A DNA stretch of 64,000 bases. Origin: Varroa destructor. Taxonomy: Eukaryota > Arthropoda > Arachnida > Mesostigmata > Varroidae. Both the position numbers and the translations under genes were made by a program. Below the pieces are notes generated by a model. The model saw only the letters and a program-made list of their open reading frames with translations. It had not been told where the DNA came from and ran no database searches. Below, piece after piece: positions 25,005 through 37,046 of this stretch. The stretch covers positions 21,569,061-21,633,060 of the forward strand of contig NW_019211456.1 in NCBI RefSeq assembly GCF_002443255.2. The letters run 5' to 3'. The number at the start of each line of letters is the position of its first letter. Position 1 is the first letter of the stretch.

Positions 25005-25090
25005 GTATGTCTATATTCGGACTCGAACCTAGAGCACAACATCTCCCTAAGATTAGCAGGCACTACATTCCATTGGCCATCCTTCAGAAG
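25005..25090 (-). mobile_element. tRNA-like SINE fragment
   Basis: On the minus strand, GGCCAATGGAATGTAGTGCC, then AATCTTAGG, then a B-box (GGTTCGAGTCC at 25,029-25,019) keep the same order and spacing as the copy at 6,415-6,490. The two copies also share a TAGAC string just after the B-box. This is the best evidence for a repeat family within the window. A minus-strand open frame (24,860-25,123) reads through it and is not taken as a gene. Confidence 0.45.
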
Positions 25091-25820
25091 CTCTTCACAA
25101 ATAACTCTCCCATTAGAATACAAGCCAGCGTACTTATTACAGTGTTATATACCTATGCTTTTATGCTGATGTCTTTACGCTTTACGATCGAAGGTGACCG
25201 AGGGGTCTATTTTTGCGGCACGCTTGCTGAGAACGCACGAATTAACCCTATTCTCAACTCACTATTCTATTAGGGAGAGGGAAAGGTGATCCAGCTTGGA
25301 GATTCGCCCAAGTTCGTGGCAGGCGATCCACGCAACACCTGCTGCATAACAAGTTAAGAAGCGTTACTAAACTACCAGCTGGACTCAACTGTAGATGTCG
25401 CTTCAACAAGTCTGGCTTCCTTAGTGACTCAGGCAAAGCTTTTCAATTCACCTGGAGTGGCCTGACCAAGAATTTTTCTTGCGGAATAAACACTCAGGGA
25501 TAGGGAACCTGCAACCTTTGCAAATCGGTAATAGGGCGGGCCCTTTGAAATTACCGATGGATATTAATGAGGAAGAAGTTGTCTTTGTGCTGCGGGTCAA
25601 ACGCAACGTAACTCTAAAAGTTACCAACGAAGTTATGTGCACATACACTTACTATGCTTCATGTTTTGTGAATTTGGCCTAGTTTTTTTTACAGGTTTTC
25701 CTTCTTTCGGATAGACTTGCACGCGCAGCCAGATGTTTGGCAGCAGGTACTGGATCACAAGGAGCTTTCACGTCGGAAAATATTCGAATTCAATATCCGT
25801 TCCGTTTTCGTATATGCGCA

Positions 25821-25823
<3 letters not shown>

Positions 25824-25868
<45 letters not shown>
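25824..25868. repeat. (TA)n microsatellite
   Basis: AT dinucleotide run of about 44 bases. Flanks carry weakly inverted TTCGTATA / TATACGGAA strings, echoing the arrangement at 8.7 kb in a much weaker form. Confidence 0.9.
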
Positions 25869-25872
<4 letters not shown>

Positions 25873-26852
25873 CGGAAATATAAGATCTTCTAAATGAGAA
25901 TCCGTTGCAATTTCTCTATATTTGTTTCATTTAATGTGTTACCGACAAGGCCCTTCAGATGAAGACACATCCTGTTTTTCCATAGTAAGAATCACGGCCA
26001 TTTGCAACGGTTCAGACACCTGCTCAAATACTTGAATGCACGCAGAAGCGTACCTGGCGTGTCTTACCCTCTATCGAATATACAGCACTAAATCGAACCA
26101 GACATTGCTAAAAATATGGTCATACTATTGTTGCTTATGCAAGTATTTTTGTAGCCTTTTCAATTTGCTGGCTTCTGATTGCAAAAGTAGCGTATTTTCG
26201 TTTGACGTTCTCACACCTACTTGTTACTGTTCACACAAAACTGTCGCTTAGAAAGTATCACCAAAACTTTTCTGCTTTGTGACGATTTCGCGAATTTGCG
26301 AAAATCACATGCTATAATTATGACAGCCGAACATTTGATACGACTCAGCGGATATTAGCCAAAATGCCAAAACAGCTTTTTCCATTTTATTTTGTAGCAA
26401 AAGCAAGTGAGAAACGAGGCTTTCTTTTTGCTGGACATTGGCCTACATAGTCGTGAAAAAATCGGCGAATTCATGCGTTTTTGACTCAAGGCTACTGAGC
26501 TGGTTAACCTTCATTATCCCGTTAAGCAGTCCATCTATTTATTAGGGAAGTCGTGCACAAGGTACATAAAATCTAAATCTAAGCCAACTTGAACGAAGCA
26601 AAGAATTAGTTCATTCATTTAAGCTACAACCTTTCGTAGCTTTATCGCTTAATAGAGAGGTTACGAATGAGAAGGATACCGTGGTCCGGAATTCGGACGC
26701 CAGGTGCCCATGCTATCATAGCCGGAAATACCATGATTTGTTTTCATCGTGTCGCTTCAAGAATTTCCATTGTTCCCCTTTATTTCATGATTATCCATAT
26801 TCTGTCGAAAATCTCAGTTGCTATTTTGTCTGAACATTTCTCTCCCCATAAG

Positions 26853-27058
26853 TGTTTATCCGGCACCTGCAAGTGTCTATACAGGGGCACTCATCTCATA
26901 AAACGATTTCTGCAAGTAGCAATGCAATTCCGGCCTTTGCCGCCATCCTGATCATCAAGGGTGGTCGTTCCTCTCAAGCTTTTAGATATCCTGCAGCTGG
27001 CTATCAGACTCGACAAGGGCGCCCAGTAACCAATGACTTTCGTAGATGTGATGACTGA
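26853..27058 (+). CDS. Candidate terminal exon, unrecognised
   Basis: A pyrimidine-rich acceptor (gaacatttctctccccataag) is followed by a frame of about 68 codons that ends with TGA at 27,056. The peptide is polar, rich in Ser, Gly and Arg (for example GGRSSQAFRYPAAGYQTRQG), and its codon texture is good. A second plus-strand frame with its own ATG (26,667-26,951) overlaps the first half. Either a frame change or two alternative readings is implied. No family is recognised and no AATAAA is near. Confidence 0.23.
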
Positions 27059-29403
27059 AGCAAAAGCAGTGTTAGTACTGTGGAGGCACTGCTGTATCTG
27101 CTGCAGCCAAGGGCTCGAGTTGGATAAACATTCAATTTCTCTAGCACAGCTGTTGACTATCGAATAGTCGGCAGACCGAGCGCGCTTCGAGTCATTCCAT
27201 TACTGGTCCGAGGGGAGCAGGGCTGTGTGGCCTGTGGCCCGTACGACAACCAACACACTCTTCACCTACATACAAATACGGTGTAAGCCTGCTAGTGACT
27301 AGGATCGACTTTTGCCTCGTAGGCAGGCTACTCGGCAGGCTGGAAGGAAGATCCGCGCTATTTTCTGCTAGAAGTCCCGCTGGCAGAGAGAGTCGCTAGC
27401 AGAACGCTTATGCCCCTCTATGTTTCTCGCATCCTACATCACGGAACCACAAGGCATACATAGATACCATGACGCTTGATATCTGCACACGGCTTTCGCG
27501 CACACGACAACAAATTCTAACCCCTCACACGTCTAACGTAAGATTTACGGAAAAGGACACGCTGCCGTTCCCTAACATTTGGCGTCAGTGTTACTCGTAG
27601 CGTACGCTGCCTGAATAGCCGACCTGACCAATCCGCCCTGGGCAAAAAGAAAGGAACTGGAGACATTCGCATGCACTAATACTAGCATTGTATGCGGTGG
27701 GTCCCTTGAGGATCAATCACGTTTTCCACCTATGGAATTTTTTGCATCACATTTCTCTACGTGCTTTTCCTCTGTTCCACCAGCCAGTTATATCCTGCCA
27801 TACGACTACTTCGCGTTTTGTTTGACGCTGTATTCAGCGTCTAAATCCAGCTTTCATTGATACAATACTGTCTGTTTTAATAAATTATTGTAGACCAGTA
27901 AACCGAAACAGTAAATATCTCGTGAGTCAGTGGTGAAAGACCCTATGCTTATCCTAAAGTTTTCCTAAACACCCGTTTGGCATGAATGCAAGGAGCTTGC
28001 TTTTATTTCTATACGAAGCTTGAATTTTCTAGAGGAAGTATAAAATACATGTCAGAATTGGGAAAGTTTCCTTCTTTTGTAGAATAGAAACCTATTAGCC
28101 ACATACATAGCATATCACATTCATAAAGATTATTTCTTAATTTCACATTCAAGATAGCTTTAGGTTACCTTCCCTTCGGATACGAAAATAGCACATCCTA
28201 TATTTCAAAAATATAATCAATAATCATTATAACTTCTGTTAATTATCATGTTTAAATTCAATAAGTTCGATAGCGCTTATCGTTAGATTTTCGAAGAGAA
28301 ATCATGAAGCAAAACTCACGAATAAAAAGGATAGGATTTAGATTAAAGAACCGCCTCGAAAGACATTCAATCTAATCTGGTCATATATAGCAACAGAGAT
28401 TAAAAGTGCTGAAATTTATACTACAAACGTATAACGGAAGTGCGAGAAAGATCGAGTCTGCATATGGGCCATGTGCATACAATGATGACTCAAATAGGTT
28501 GATGCAAAAACGAACTTGATTCTAGCGATTATTATATGCGATATGTGTTCAGAAGGCGGTATAGACAGATCAGGAACGGAGGGCGCTTTTATCATTCCCT
28601 ACGGTATGACATAAATAGCAGGTAGTTAGTTCTGCTAGCAATATGAAATGGCCACAACTTACCTAATATGTTATGAAAATTATGTTAAGACACATGTCCT
28701 ATAGCCATCGTATGTTATACGCATGTTAGCAAAAAACATGCAAAGATAGAATTGGCTCGTATCCACTTGTTGCTAGCTCAGACTTTGTTCGAACGAATTA
28801 TAAAACACAACAGCAACGATTTAATTAATTCTAGTTAATTTAGTTAGACAGAATTGCAAACAAATCGGCCATCCTATTCAGTCGACCCCTCTCTTTATAT
28901 TCGTGATTTAAGCGAACAATTACCTTATCAGGGCGAAGTCCCTTGTTCTTTAAAACGGAAAAATTTGAAATCAACGAGATGTTGACGACTTTCCAGAGTA
29001 GCCCCAGCTAGCTAAGGTACTGGGGCTCTAGGATCGTCTATCTCCCTTCCTGAAGGAAGCTCGATAGGTTGTCAGCTATCGCCATTTCCATCTTAGGTAT
29101 TGTATTAGATGTTCGTTCCTGCCCGTGACCCTTCCGCGTATCTTGCGAAAGTTGCTCCTGCCAGGTATGTAATTTGTCCTTCTGAATGAGAAAAAAAATT
29201 TGCAGCCAAATCTAAGACACCGATAGCAGAAAGACTGCTAAACTAGTTTATGGCAACGACAGCGTAAATTACGGCAGAGGGCAAGATGGCAATGAGACAG
29301 CAAGCTGGATCCTTGCGACACCGTTTAGTTAGTGAATGACAAATGCGCTCTAAACACCACCCAGTTATAGCCTGGAGGAGGCTAGCACAAACGAAGTCAT
29401 CAG
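27059..29403. other. No gene seen
   Basis: The first 600 bases are GC-richer with stops in all frames, as a 3' untranslated region or regulatory DNA might be. From 27.9 kb the sequence is strongly AT-rich and featureless. Confidence 0.5.
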
Positions 29404-29562
29404 GTCACATTGTGCCCGCCAAGCAGTCAGCCATCTCTGCAAGTTACCCTTAGTAATGTTTCGTACTTTCAACACAACGTGGGACCTCATTTTCGTACGG
29501 TCCATATCAATGCTACATGTACGTGTAACGTTCCTTTTTGCTGGCTCTCGCGTCTATGGCAG
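29404..29562 (+). CDS. Exon-like segment with donor consensus
   Basis: An open frame lies between an acceptor-like CAG at 29,401-29,403 and a good donor (GGCAG/GTAAAG at 29,563). It encodes about 53 residues including VTLSNVSYFQHNVGPHF and a close Cys pair (CTCNVPFC). Reading continues past the donor for 10 codons before a stop. Borders and texture are compatible with an internal exon, but it is short and not recognised. Confidence 0.18.
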
Positions 29563-29986
29563 GTAAAGAACCAGATGCGAATGACATTGCAATAGAACTA
29601 CTTTTTTTCTGTCTTTTCAAACAGCAACTTTATAAAAAGCTCATTTGGTTTTATAGGATAGCGTCGGACTAGGCAACATTGGTAGGAAGTTGTCATTTCA
29701 TCCAATCTGAATCGTTTGTATTCGTCCATTGATATTGAAATAAACGATAGCTCTAGACACCATATACATGTACTTTACAGAAAGTTCTTTTGAGTAATAA
29801 TAAATTACGTTCTACTATTGCCTCTTCTGACAAATATTAGGTAAAAATCGTTAAAAACGCCTATTTCTTTTTAAGCTTTACCTTATTAAGCTATTGTAAT
29901 TGTCAGTTACAGTTTTTGTCAACTTGACTTCTGACGCCGTTGAACTTCACTTGCTCTACGCAATGACGAGATCCCTATAAAACTAG

Positions 29987-30009
29987 ATATATATATATAT
30001 ATATATATA
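29987..30009. repeat. (TA)n microsatellite
   Basis: AT dinucleotide run of 23 bases. Confidence 0.85.
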
Positions 30010-31118
30010 GACAATTTGTAAAAAGCACAGCCTGTGCATTTGTGGCTTATAGCATAAGTCGCCCAGCAAGAGAATGAAAAAGTCAATAGGGGTGGCAGGT
30101 CGAATCTCGTAGTTGCCTTCTCTGAGCGATAACTGACAATATTGTCGCCGAGAGGCAATTCTGCCGTCTGCCGCCGGATTGGCGCGGCTCCTTTTGCGCC
30201 CTCTTTAGCTTGAGAGTGCCGCATATTTCGGGTCGTGGAATGTATGGCCTGAAAATATCAAGCCAATTCACTAGCTAGCTAGACTTATGTTTGCGTGACA
30301 CAGGCACTCAGATAGCGTGTCTGTCGCCTGGTTTCTCCCTCGCTTTTTCAGGTAGGTGGTATCACTAGTTGGAATCTACCATAGCATGCTAAGTAGAACA
30401 TCCCAAACACCAAAAGACACTTTTCTAAACACTGGAGCTGACATACCCAATCGTGGCTGATTCAAGATCTCGTCGCTTCCGACTGCCATCTTTAGCGGTA
30501 AACCAGGCAGCGAATAGCCACTTCGAAGCGGAAAATCGCGTCAAATGAACGAACTGTAAGCGAATTGTTTGACCTGCTATCGGAAGGGGCCGCATCTATC
30601 GCGCAGTTACCGAAAGCGTTGTCCGAATGGAAGTCACTTTTAGATATATCCGTATCTGTCTATAATTTTCACTCACTCTGACTTATTCCGACCACCGGCA
30701 ATACCAAACCCTGGGCAGCCCATGCGATGCATCAGCTATTTACATTGTGAGGTTAAAAAGAGCTAGCAATTCAATTGACGTCTAATCGTGAGTCAGCGAT
30801 TGATTTCGCCTGCGAAGTCGTCAAACAGAACGAGCCTGACACGGTCACGACAATAGGAAACAACGATTATTGATAAAATAGTCTTCAACGTCTTCCTAAC
30901 TGGCATCGATGTTAAAAGAAGAAACAGTCGTTTTGAACAAATTTTTTTCATAGACAAGCATCTGAACTAGCTGTCACACGCGACCAATCTCTTTAAATAT
31001 TTCAACCATTACGCAATAGCTATATATTTTATTACAGTGTATTATTTATAAGTATATAAGGTGTCGAAGTGAGTGTACGGATTCTACAGCAGATGTGACT
31101 CTCGTGTTTGTATAATCC

Positions 31119-31119
<1 letters not shown>

Positions 31120-31149
<30 letters not shown>
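31120..31149. repeat. (CAT)10 microsatellite
   Basis: Ten perfect CAT units. No open frame runs through it with coding texture. Confidence 0.95.
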
Positions 31150-32404
31150 TGAAATCCTTTTAAGATTTACATATGCATTTATTTGTCGTCGTTCATTAAT
31201 ACAGCTTTTAATGTCCTATCTGTTATTCACGACGTTTTAACGTTACGCCTTGAATAGGTGCGTACCTCGGTATTTCGTTAGCCAATATCTTTTGCCTATA
31301 GGATCCAAAGATCACTTATTAATATTCAATTAGCGGAATCCCGGACGCATGCGGCCCCAGTATCTGCATATGGCATGAGACTGCACGTAGTGTTGGATTT
31401 GCTTATCAAAAACTACCGTTGTTGCTGATGGACGAGCAACGTGAGCCACATCATACGAACCACAAACGTTGCCAAAGTACGAGACGTACCGCTTAAACAG
31501 CATTATCATATTGGTCTATGTATAGTTCTGTGGCTCAAAGAGTGTGGGGCACAGAGGGTCTTCAGTGCTAGACGATGACGTATACTTTGAAATACTTAGG
31601 TTTGCGGGCGGTGCGCGTATGCGACTTGGGTGGTTGGACCACTGAACGTCACAATGTCAGTTCCTGTCAAAAGATCGTCGTCCGGAGCCAATAGTATCGC
31701 ATGTTAACAACTTAATGATTCTCCTGCTGCTTGTATTTATTTTGTTGTTAAGTTTAATTGCGATTATGATTTCAGTTTCCGTTAAATCGAAAAAATCTGA
31801 TATTTTTTGGTATACAAAAAATTAAGCTGCAAATTTCCTCACTAATACTATTGGCTATAATCCTAAACTTATTAAACTTAATCATGCAATCTACCAGACG
31901 GCCTATCTAGCGTCTAGTGAAACCCCTTGTAAGGAATGCTGACAACGCTTTCGTGATAATAAATTTCTCTGTACCGTTAAGCCCTTGCCGTTTTCACCGA
32001 TCGTCCATAGCAAATTGCGTATATAATAAAGCACACAGTATAGTCCACTCGAGCGTTTTAGTCGAGGACGGATTATCACAGATAACAGCAGCGTAGCCCG
32101 AACAAAACCGCTGTACTCAATTAGTGTTATGTGGTAGAACAAGCAAAATAATAATATCACGGTATGGCGTTCCACTATACGATAGGCTTAGCTACACAGT
32201 TTCATCATGCTTACGCATAGAATATCATCTCGTGAAAATATTGAAAAAGCATATTTGGAAGCCGAGCAAAATTTCCGCTGTTTATGAAATAGACAATGGA
32301 AGACTTAAAACATTAAACTTAAACCCTCCGAGCTTTTCGCAGATTGCGAGAGTCACCGATACGCATCATCTTCACATCCACTAGGAAATACTTGAAAACA
32401 TAGA

Positions 32405-32452
32405 GGGGAGGCCACATGGTTACATGCGTCGATTTACGGTTCGATAGTTAAC
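32405..32452 (+). mobile_element. tRNA-like fragment, shortened
   Basis: An A-box-like GGCCACATGGTTACATGCG is followed by a B-box-like GGTTCGATAG at 32,438-32,447. The spacing is about 15 bases shorter than in a tRNA, so this would be a deleted SINE head. The call rests on two short motifs. Confidence 0.28.
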
Positions 32453-32885
32453 CCACGAGCGGATTTGTGGTAACAATCTCACAACAGGAGGCGACAAAGT
32501 GGAACCACACGCTGTATCATAGTAAGATCTCCCTTCCACAAGGTTTCCCACCCCGGCTCTTCGCGTTTCTAATACGAAAAATAGTGTGTATAAGAGAGAA
32601 AAAGATAAAGGCTGGCGGGAATTTTCGATCGAGTGAAACGCGTGTTTGTTTAGAGAAACGGATGATGAGAGTGAATGTAGCATATTGAACACATGCACTA
32701 ACAGGTACTGGATCAACAAACGTCTTAAGTGAGCACGAATATTTGTCGGATGTGCTTACTATTTAACTTTTCCTCCTCAAAAAGATTTTAGTTATTCCTT
32801 TTAGTATACTATAACATGCCCCGAGAGAACATAACCTTCGAAAGCCAATTCCTTCGACCGTTGCCACTGCCAAGATGTCATCATC

Positions 32886-33212
32886 TCAGGTTAAACAAAT
32901 AACTGACAACAGTAGTGGGTCGTCACCTTTTTGACTATCGTCCAAGGGTATGAATGGATGGCGACGATGTGGCAAAAAATAGCGACGAAAGGGGCAGGCC
33001 GAAACGCCTAACCTCGTCAAATCTACATTACGTTTACTGAACGTGCTTGCTGGAAAGAGCATGAGACATAGTGGCCGCGCAGCACTGCTTCTGATCTCTT
33101 TCACGACCTGATTTCCTTCCGGAATGGCGTAGTTGCCACTGTCGTAAACTCTGCAACTTACGATGCCGAAAGCTGATAAGAAGTCGCACACACACCCGCA
33201 CAAAAGTGGCAT
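32886..33212 (-). CDS. ORF candidate (108 aa) with good start context
   Basis: Minus-strand ATG at 33,212 with A at -3 opens 108 codons to a stop at 32,886. The first 17 residues are hydrophobic and Cys-rich (MPLLCGCVCDFLSAFGI), and a perfect GTAAGT donor follows them exactly (33,161-33,156). A short first exon ending there is therefore an alternative to the full frame. The rest contains a second hydrophobic patch (RPLCLMLFPASTF) and basic residues. It lies 279 bases downstream of another minus-strand frame. No family is recognised. Confidence 0.25.
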   Translation of the reverse strand: MPLLCGCVCDFLSAFGIVSCRVYDSGNYAIPEGNQVVKEIRSSAARPLCLMLFPASTFSKRNVDLTRLGVSACPFRRYFLPHRRHPFIPLDDSQKGDDPLLLSVICLT

Positions 33213-33491
33213 GGTTCAGTTTAGGATAGGGAAACAGTGTTGAAGAAAGAATTGGCTAGCCGTTTTGAAAGCCGAGGGTCAACAAAAACACTTGTGCGGA
33301 ATGCGCGAATTCATACCTAAGTTTAGGCTTGATCAACTACTGCACCTATAATTTTCTCTTTCGTAAAAAACTTTCCTAGCTTAGACCTAACTATACATGG
33401 TTATTTATTCGAAATTAGATAGTCGCTCAAAAGGAAAAATTTCGTACAAGTCGAGCGTTTGAATGAAACAGGTTCCGGCTCAAAAGAGCAT

Positions 33492-33821
33492 CTAAAATCG
33501 TGTACTGCTAATATGGTCGCCTACTAAAAACATTACTAGAATGTTCTTTGCTATAGTATAAACTATGAGACGAATTTTCCGGTTATTAAACAATCGGATG
33601 ACCAGCTGGATACCAATGGATTTGCCTGGTGTAGTTTGTAGAGGATAGCGGACGCTAAGCAGAAAGTATAGTTCCAAATCTACTCTATAATGAATTGATA
33701 ATAAGAATAGAGCCATTTCTATAATGCTAACTTTATATGACAGCACTGTTCTTTTGTAACAGCAAACGTGAAGTATCTCATTTGAAATCAGCTGACTTAT
33801 CTGGCCAGCGACGTCTTTCAT
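33492..33821 (-). CDS. ORF/exon candidate (109 aa), hydrophobic
   Basis: Minus-strand frame, open from an in-frame stop about 20 bases before the ATG, ending TAG at 33,492. Acceptor-like AG sites (gtctgtaaaag, aacag) lie just upstream, so it may be an internal or terminal exon. The product begins MKDVAGQISQLISNEILHV, then has hydrophobic spans (IIEMALFLLSI, IRLIVYTIAKNILVMFLV) separated by basic residues, as in a multi-pass membrane protein. Codon texture is among the best in the window. I cannot assign it to a receptor or transporter family. Confidence 0.28.
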   Translation of the reverse strand: MKDVAGQISQLISNEILHVCCYKRTVLSYKVSIIEMALFLLSIHYRVDLELYFLLSVRYPLQTTPGKSIGIQLVIRLFNNRKIRLIVYTIAKNILVMFLVGDHISSTRF

Positions 33822-35401
33822 AGACTCCTCCTGTTCCTTTTACAGACAATGTGAATTTGTGACGGACATTCGGGATATGCAGAGAGGTACACAAATCAAC
33901 AATTGCAGCTTTGCCAATGAAAGCAAGAAAAAAAGTGACCTTTTTGGAGCGTGACGCCCGCTTCTAGAAGAATTGATACAAACAAAAATGGTGCCTGCAT
34001 TCAACTAAACGCTGTGACGTGGTTCTAGACCAACAGCAACAGAAGTAGTCGTACCTTCAAAACTAATGACAGAAATCGTCACCGTAACTGAGGCCAAAAC
34101 AACGAAACCAAATTAAAATCGTCGAAGGATAAACCAATTGGAAGGTAAAGTCCGATGACACGAAACACTACCAGGAAGACCTCCCAACGAATAACGTCAC
34201 CGAAACGCTCGTTGCAATACTCGTGTGTTTCCTTGGCCGCACGCAATACCCAGCCTATCCGTATTAGTCGCTCACTTTTGAAACAGCTCGTGTTAGCTAT
34301 ACTAGATTTTCTGGTATTTACATTGGCGACAGCTGCCACCATAGTGACAATATCGACAAACACTAGCGGCATCTCTACAGCCTATCGACGTCAATATTAC
34401 TGCGTTAAAAATCCAACTGTAAAAGGAGCAAAATGACAGAGAATTCGTCACCGTGTTGCATACAAGTTTATTTAATCAATATTCATGGCATGTGTTTTAC
34501 GATATGCCGTTTTATCCTCCAGCGGCATGGGCAGCCGAATCGAGCACGACACGAAGTGTCATTTTATGGAGTCAGAATGGCTTCATTCGATTTAAACGAA
34601 GGACCGACTGCCCAGTTATGACTTGACTACCGCTTTGAGATGCGTGACACTTGGAGCTTGGGAAAATCCATCGAACTCAACGAGGCCTCAGACGACCTTG
34701 TCAGCGACAGCGGTGAAACAATGCCAACCGTTGAACCGAACTAATAGTGATGATGGGATGTGTTAGCCACAGCATTGAATCATTTATCGATTTTGCGCTT
34801 CGTAGGTATGTATAGTAGGTAATGTAACGAATTGCTCCGACACCCTCTTCATCATGGATGGATATTTCGAGCCGTCGGGGGAGTGAACCCCCAAGACGTT
34901 TGATCTAGCGTGATCGACGAGTGAGTATTGTTATTTTAATTTTGATCAAATTAATCTATTAGGTAAGATACATTTGTTTTTGGATTGTTTTCATTGAGCT
35001 TTTATGACTTTTTCGTTTCGTTTTCTTTCTATTCTCTGAACCTCAGCAGTCCAACAAGAATTAGTTTATCAGACTACTCAGACTAAGTAAATGCTGACTT
35101 TGTCAAAGGCTTTGAGAAATGTAGTTTCCGACATGTGCAGTCGCGGCTTATAGGCCCGCAAGCCTATTAATTCAAGACAAAGATTGCAGCATTGAACTAT
35201 GTGCAACAAAGAACAATATTTACTATTGCAACTGCTCTATAAATAATACATATGATACGACACTGAACGCACATTGTTCAAATGATACGTTTTAACAACA
35301 GTTAGTTCCCTTCATAAACTCATATTAACTTAAAAACTAGACCTTATGCCTTAATAAAATCTAGCGCTTAAAAAAATAGCTAGGGACAATCTGATTAATA
35401 C
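33822..35401. other. Ambiguous, no gene called
   Basis: At 34,079-34,436 both strands are open (97 codons minus, 93 plus). The plus frame has one hydrophobic span (LVLAILDFLVFTLATAATIV). Neither has a convincing border. The rest is featureless and AT-rich after 34,920. Confidence 0.4.
34865..34925 (-). mobile_element. Possible tRNA-like remnant
   Basis: On the minus strand a G-run, TTCACT and a C-run form a perfect 5-bp hairpin that resembles a tRNA T-arm (GGGGGTTCACTCCCCC). It is preceded by CGTCGATCACGCTAGATC. No clear A-box was found. This may be only a GC hairpin. Confidence 0.2.
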
Positions 35402-35601
35402 ATGCCGATTCTTTCCTCCCATAAAAAGCGGCCCGGCAACATGAAATTATCGAATAGCCGTCACATTGAATTTGTTAAATGTTATTTTGATATAATGAAA
35501 ATTGCCCCCGCACCTATTGGTGTCAAAAATTGTCTTGATTTTTTTGATGTCCACGTAAATACGTTGATTGACCCACATCCTATGATGATCCTACATAAAA
35601 A
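35402..35601 (+). CDS. Exon-like segment ending at a GTAAGT donor
   Basis: An ATG-initiated frame of 66 codons ends in a perfect donor consensus (AAAAA/GTAAGT at 35,602), beyond which a stop follows at once. It sits as an island of mixed codons inside very AT-rich DNA. The peptide includes HIEFVKCYFDIMKIAPAPIG and ends PHPMMILHK. A first or internal exon is possible. No family is recognised. Confidence 0.2.
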
Positions 35602-36018
35602 GTAAGTTATTTAATTATTGTTTTCATATAATTATAATAGTTTAGGTAGTGTATAGAGGTGACCACTGTGGTCGTATGTGAAGGAAGTCAATAAGTAACG
35701 ATCCTTCTTCTGAAGTATAGAAATAGAACTACTTAACTGCCCGTCTCTTATTTTGCTTGACAGAGCACGTCCTGCGTGCTATTAAAGTTCTGTATAATTT
35801 TATTTTCAGATTATAGATGACATTTTGGTTTAGTTTCCTAGAATCTGATTACCTTTAATCTGCTTTTCACGTTTTTGTTCAGTATTGAACTTTCCTCCTT
35901 AGTCTTCTCGTTGAATGAGCAGAATTTTGTTGTTTTATAAAGGAACTTTTTACTATAATTTAAGAAATGTGCTTACTTTTTGTGCGGCATGTGGAACATC
36001 AATATGCAGGGTTCAGAA

Positions 36019-36029
36019 GGGGGGGGGGG
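36019..36029. repeat. Poly-G run (11 G)
   Basis: Uninterrupted G run in AT-rich DNA. Confidence 0.85.
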
Positions 36030-36984
36030 TTCGGAATCTAGCAAAAATATTGATTAATCATTACATCACAAATATAGTATTATCCAGTTTTTAGCTGGAT
36101 TATTTTAATTAGATTTATGAAACCTGTTTGAGCTATTACTGTTTGCGTACTTGGGCATGTTTTACCTACGTAATCACTTGACACTTGTGCATATGACAAT
36201 CTGATCGCTCTGGGCCAATGACCGAGAGCACTGTCATCAGAAACCATAAAAACCGTAACGTCCGCTTTTTTGTCCATGCGCCAACTTTGCTTAAGTCATT
36301 TGAACAATGATTCATCAATCTATGTTCATACTTAAGCAAGTTCATTCAGTCAAGACCTCCGAACAAAATCTCTCAAATGAATGCAGCGTTCTGTCCCTGT
36401 CTGAGTGGTAGTGCGGGCAAAAAATGGGTCCCTTCAATACGAATACCAAAAGACTAGCCTACATAGAGAGCGACTATGCCCAAAAAGAGGCACACGCCTT
36501 AATTCTTACCATTATCAGCTACACGTTCGTCTTCTTACGAGTGCTGGTTGTAACAAGTTTCAAATTAACTTCGTAAAAGAGCACAAGTTGGCGATGCCAT
36601 AGGCGGTTATTGCTATAGGGACAGGTTAATAACACTATGGAAGCAGTGAAACCAAGTACGGCCTATGCCGCCCCAAAAGTACATACGCTTCGGCAATTTC
36701 GAGTTTCGTCGAGATCTTCGAGCTCTGCAAGTTTAAATGATGATATATCACTCGGTCAAAACGAAACCCAGTGTCAGCAGTAAATGGGTCTGTGGGTTCA
36801 TTCGTTTTTTGGGCTTGTTAGACAAGAACACAGCAGAGACGGCGAGTAACTTACCTGCTGCTTCATGCGTCTAGCTCATGCGCTCTCATGCAAGAAAGAT
36901 CAATGACAAACTTAAAGAACAATTTTCCCATACGAGCGAAACTTGACATACGTTTATGTTATCTGAGTTACGAATGATATCCCC

Positions 36985-37046
36985 GCGGTGGTGCAGCAAT
37001 AACGCGTAATTGAAGAGACTCAGAGGCTGTCAAGGTTCGAATCTGA
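36985..37046 (+). mobile_element. tRNA-like SINE head
   Basis: GCGGTGGTGCAGCAATAACG (A-box region) and GGTTCGAATCT (B-box, 37,034-37,044) lie at the spacing of a real tRNA, about 46 bases. The intervening segment does not make a stable anticodon stem, and the T-stem pairs poorly. The phrase is typical of tRNA-derived SINEs. It continues into an AT-rich tail (gtaaatatattttttt). Confidence 0.5.

Larger units (their letters stand above)
29563..32404. other. No gene seen
   Basis: Includes a TA run at 29,987-30,009 and a CAT repeat at 31.1 kb. Minus-strand frames at 29,919-30,224 and 30,083-30,271 overlap in different registers and read through the TA run. Nothing is convincing. Confidence 0.5.

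Noticed and set aside
24860..25123. 87-codon minus-strand frame with protein-like texture
   Set aside because: About a third of it reads through the tRNA-like SINE fragment at 25,005-25,090, so the apparent protein is a repeat read-through.
29919..30224. 101-codon minus-strand frame
   Set aside because: Also contains Tyr-Ile repeats from a TA run, and overlaps another frame in a different register. No border signals.
31120..31149. CAT repeat as a CRISPR-like or coding His repeat
   Set aside because: It is a pure trinucleotide microsatellite with no spacers and no surrounding open frame.
36403..36450. A-box-like TGAGTGGTAGTGCGG
   Set aside because: No acceptable B-box at a usable distance.
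36985..37046. Functional tRNA gene
   Set aside because: A- and B-box motifs are present, but the T-stem and anticodon stem do not pair and no acceptor stem closes. Kept as a SINE-type fragment.
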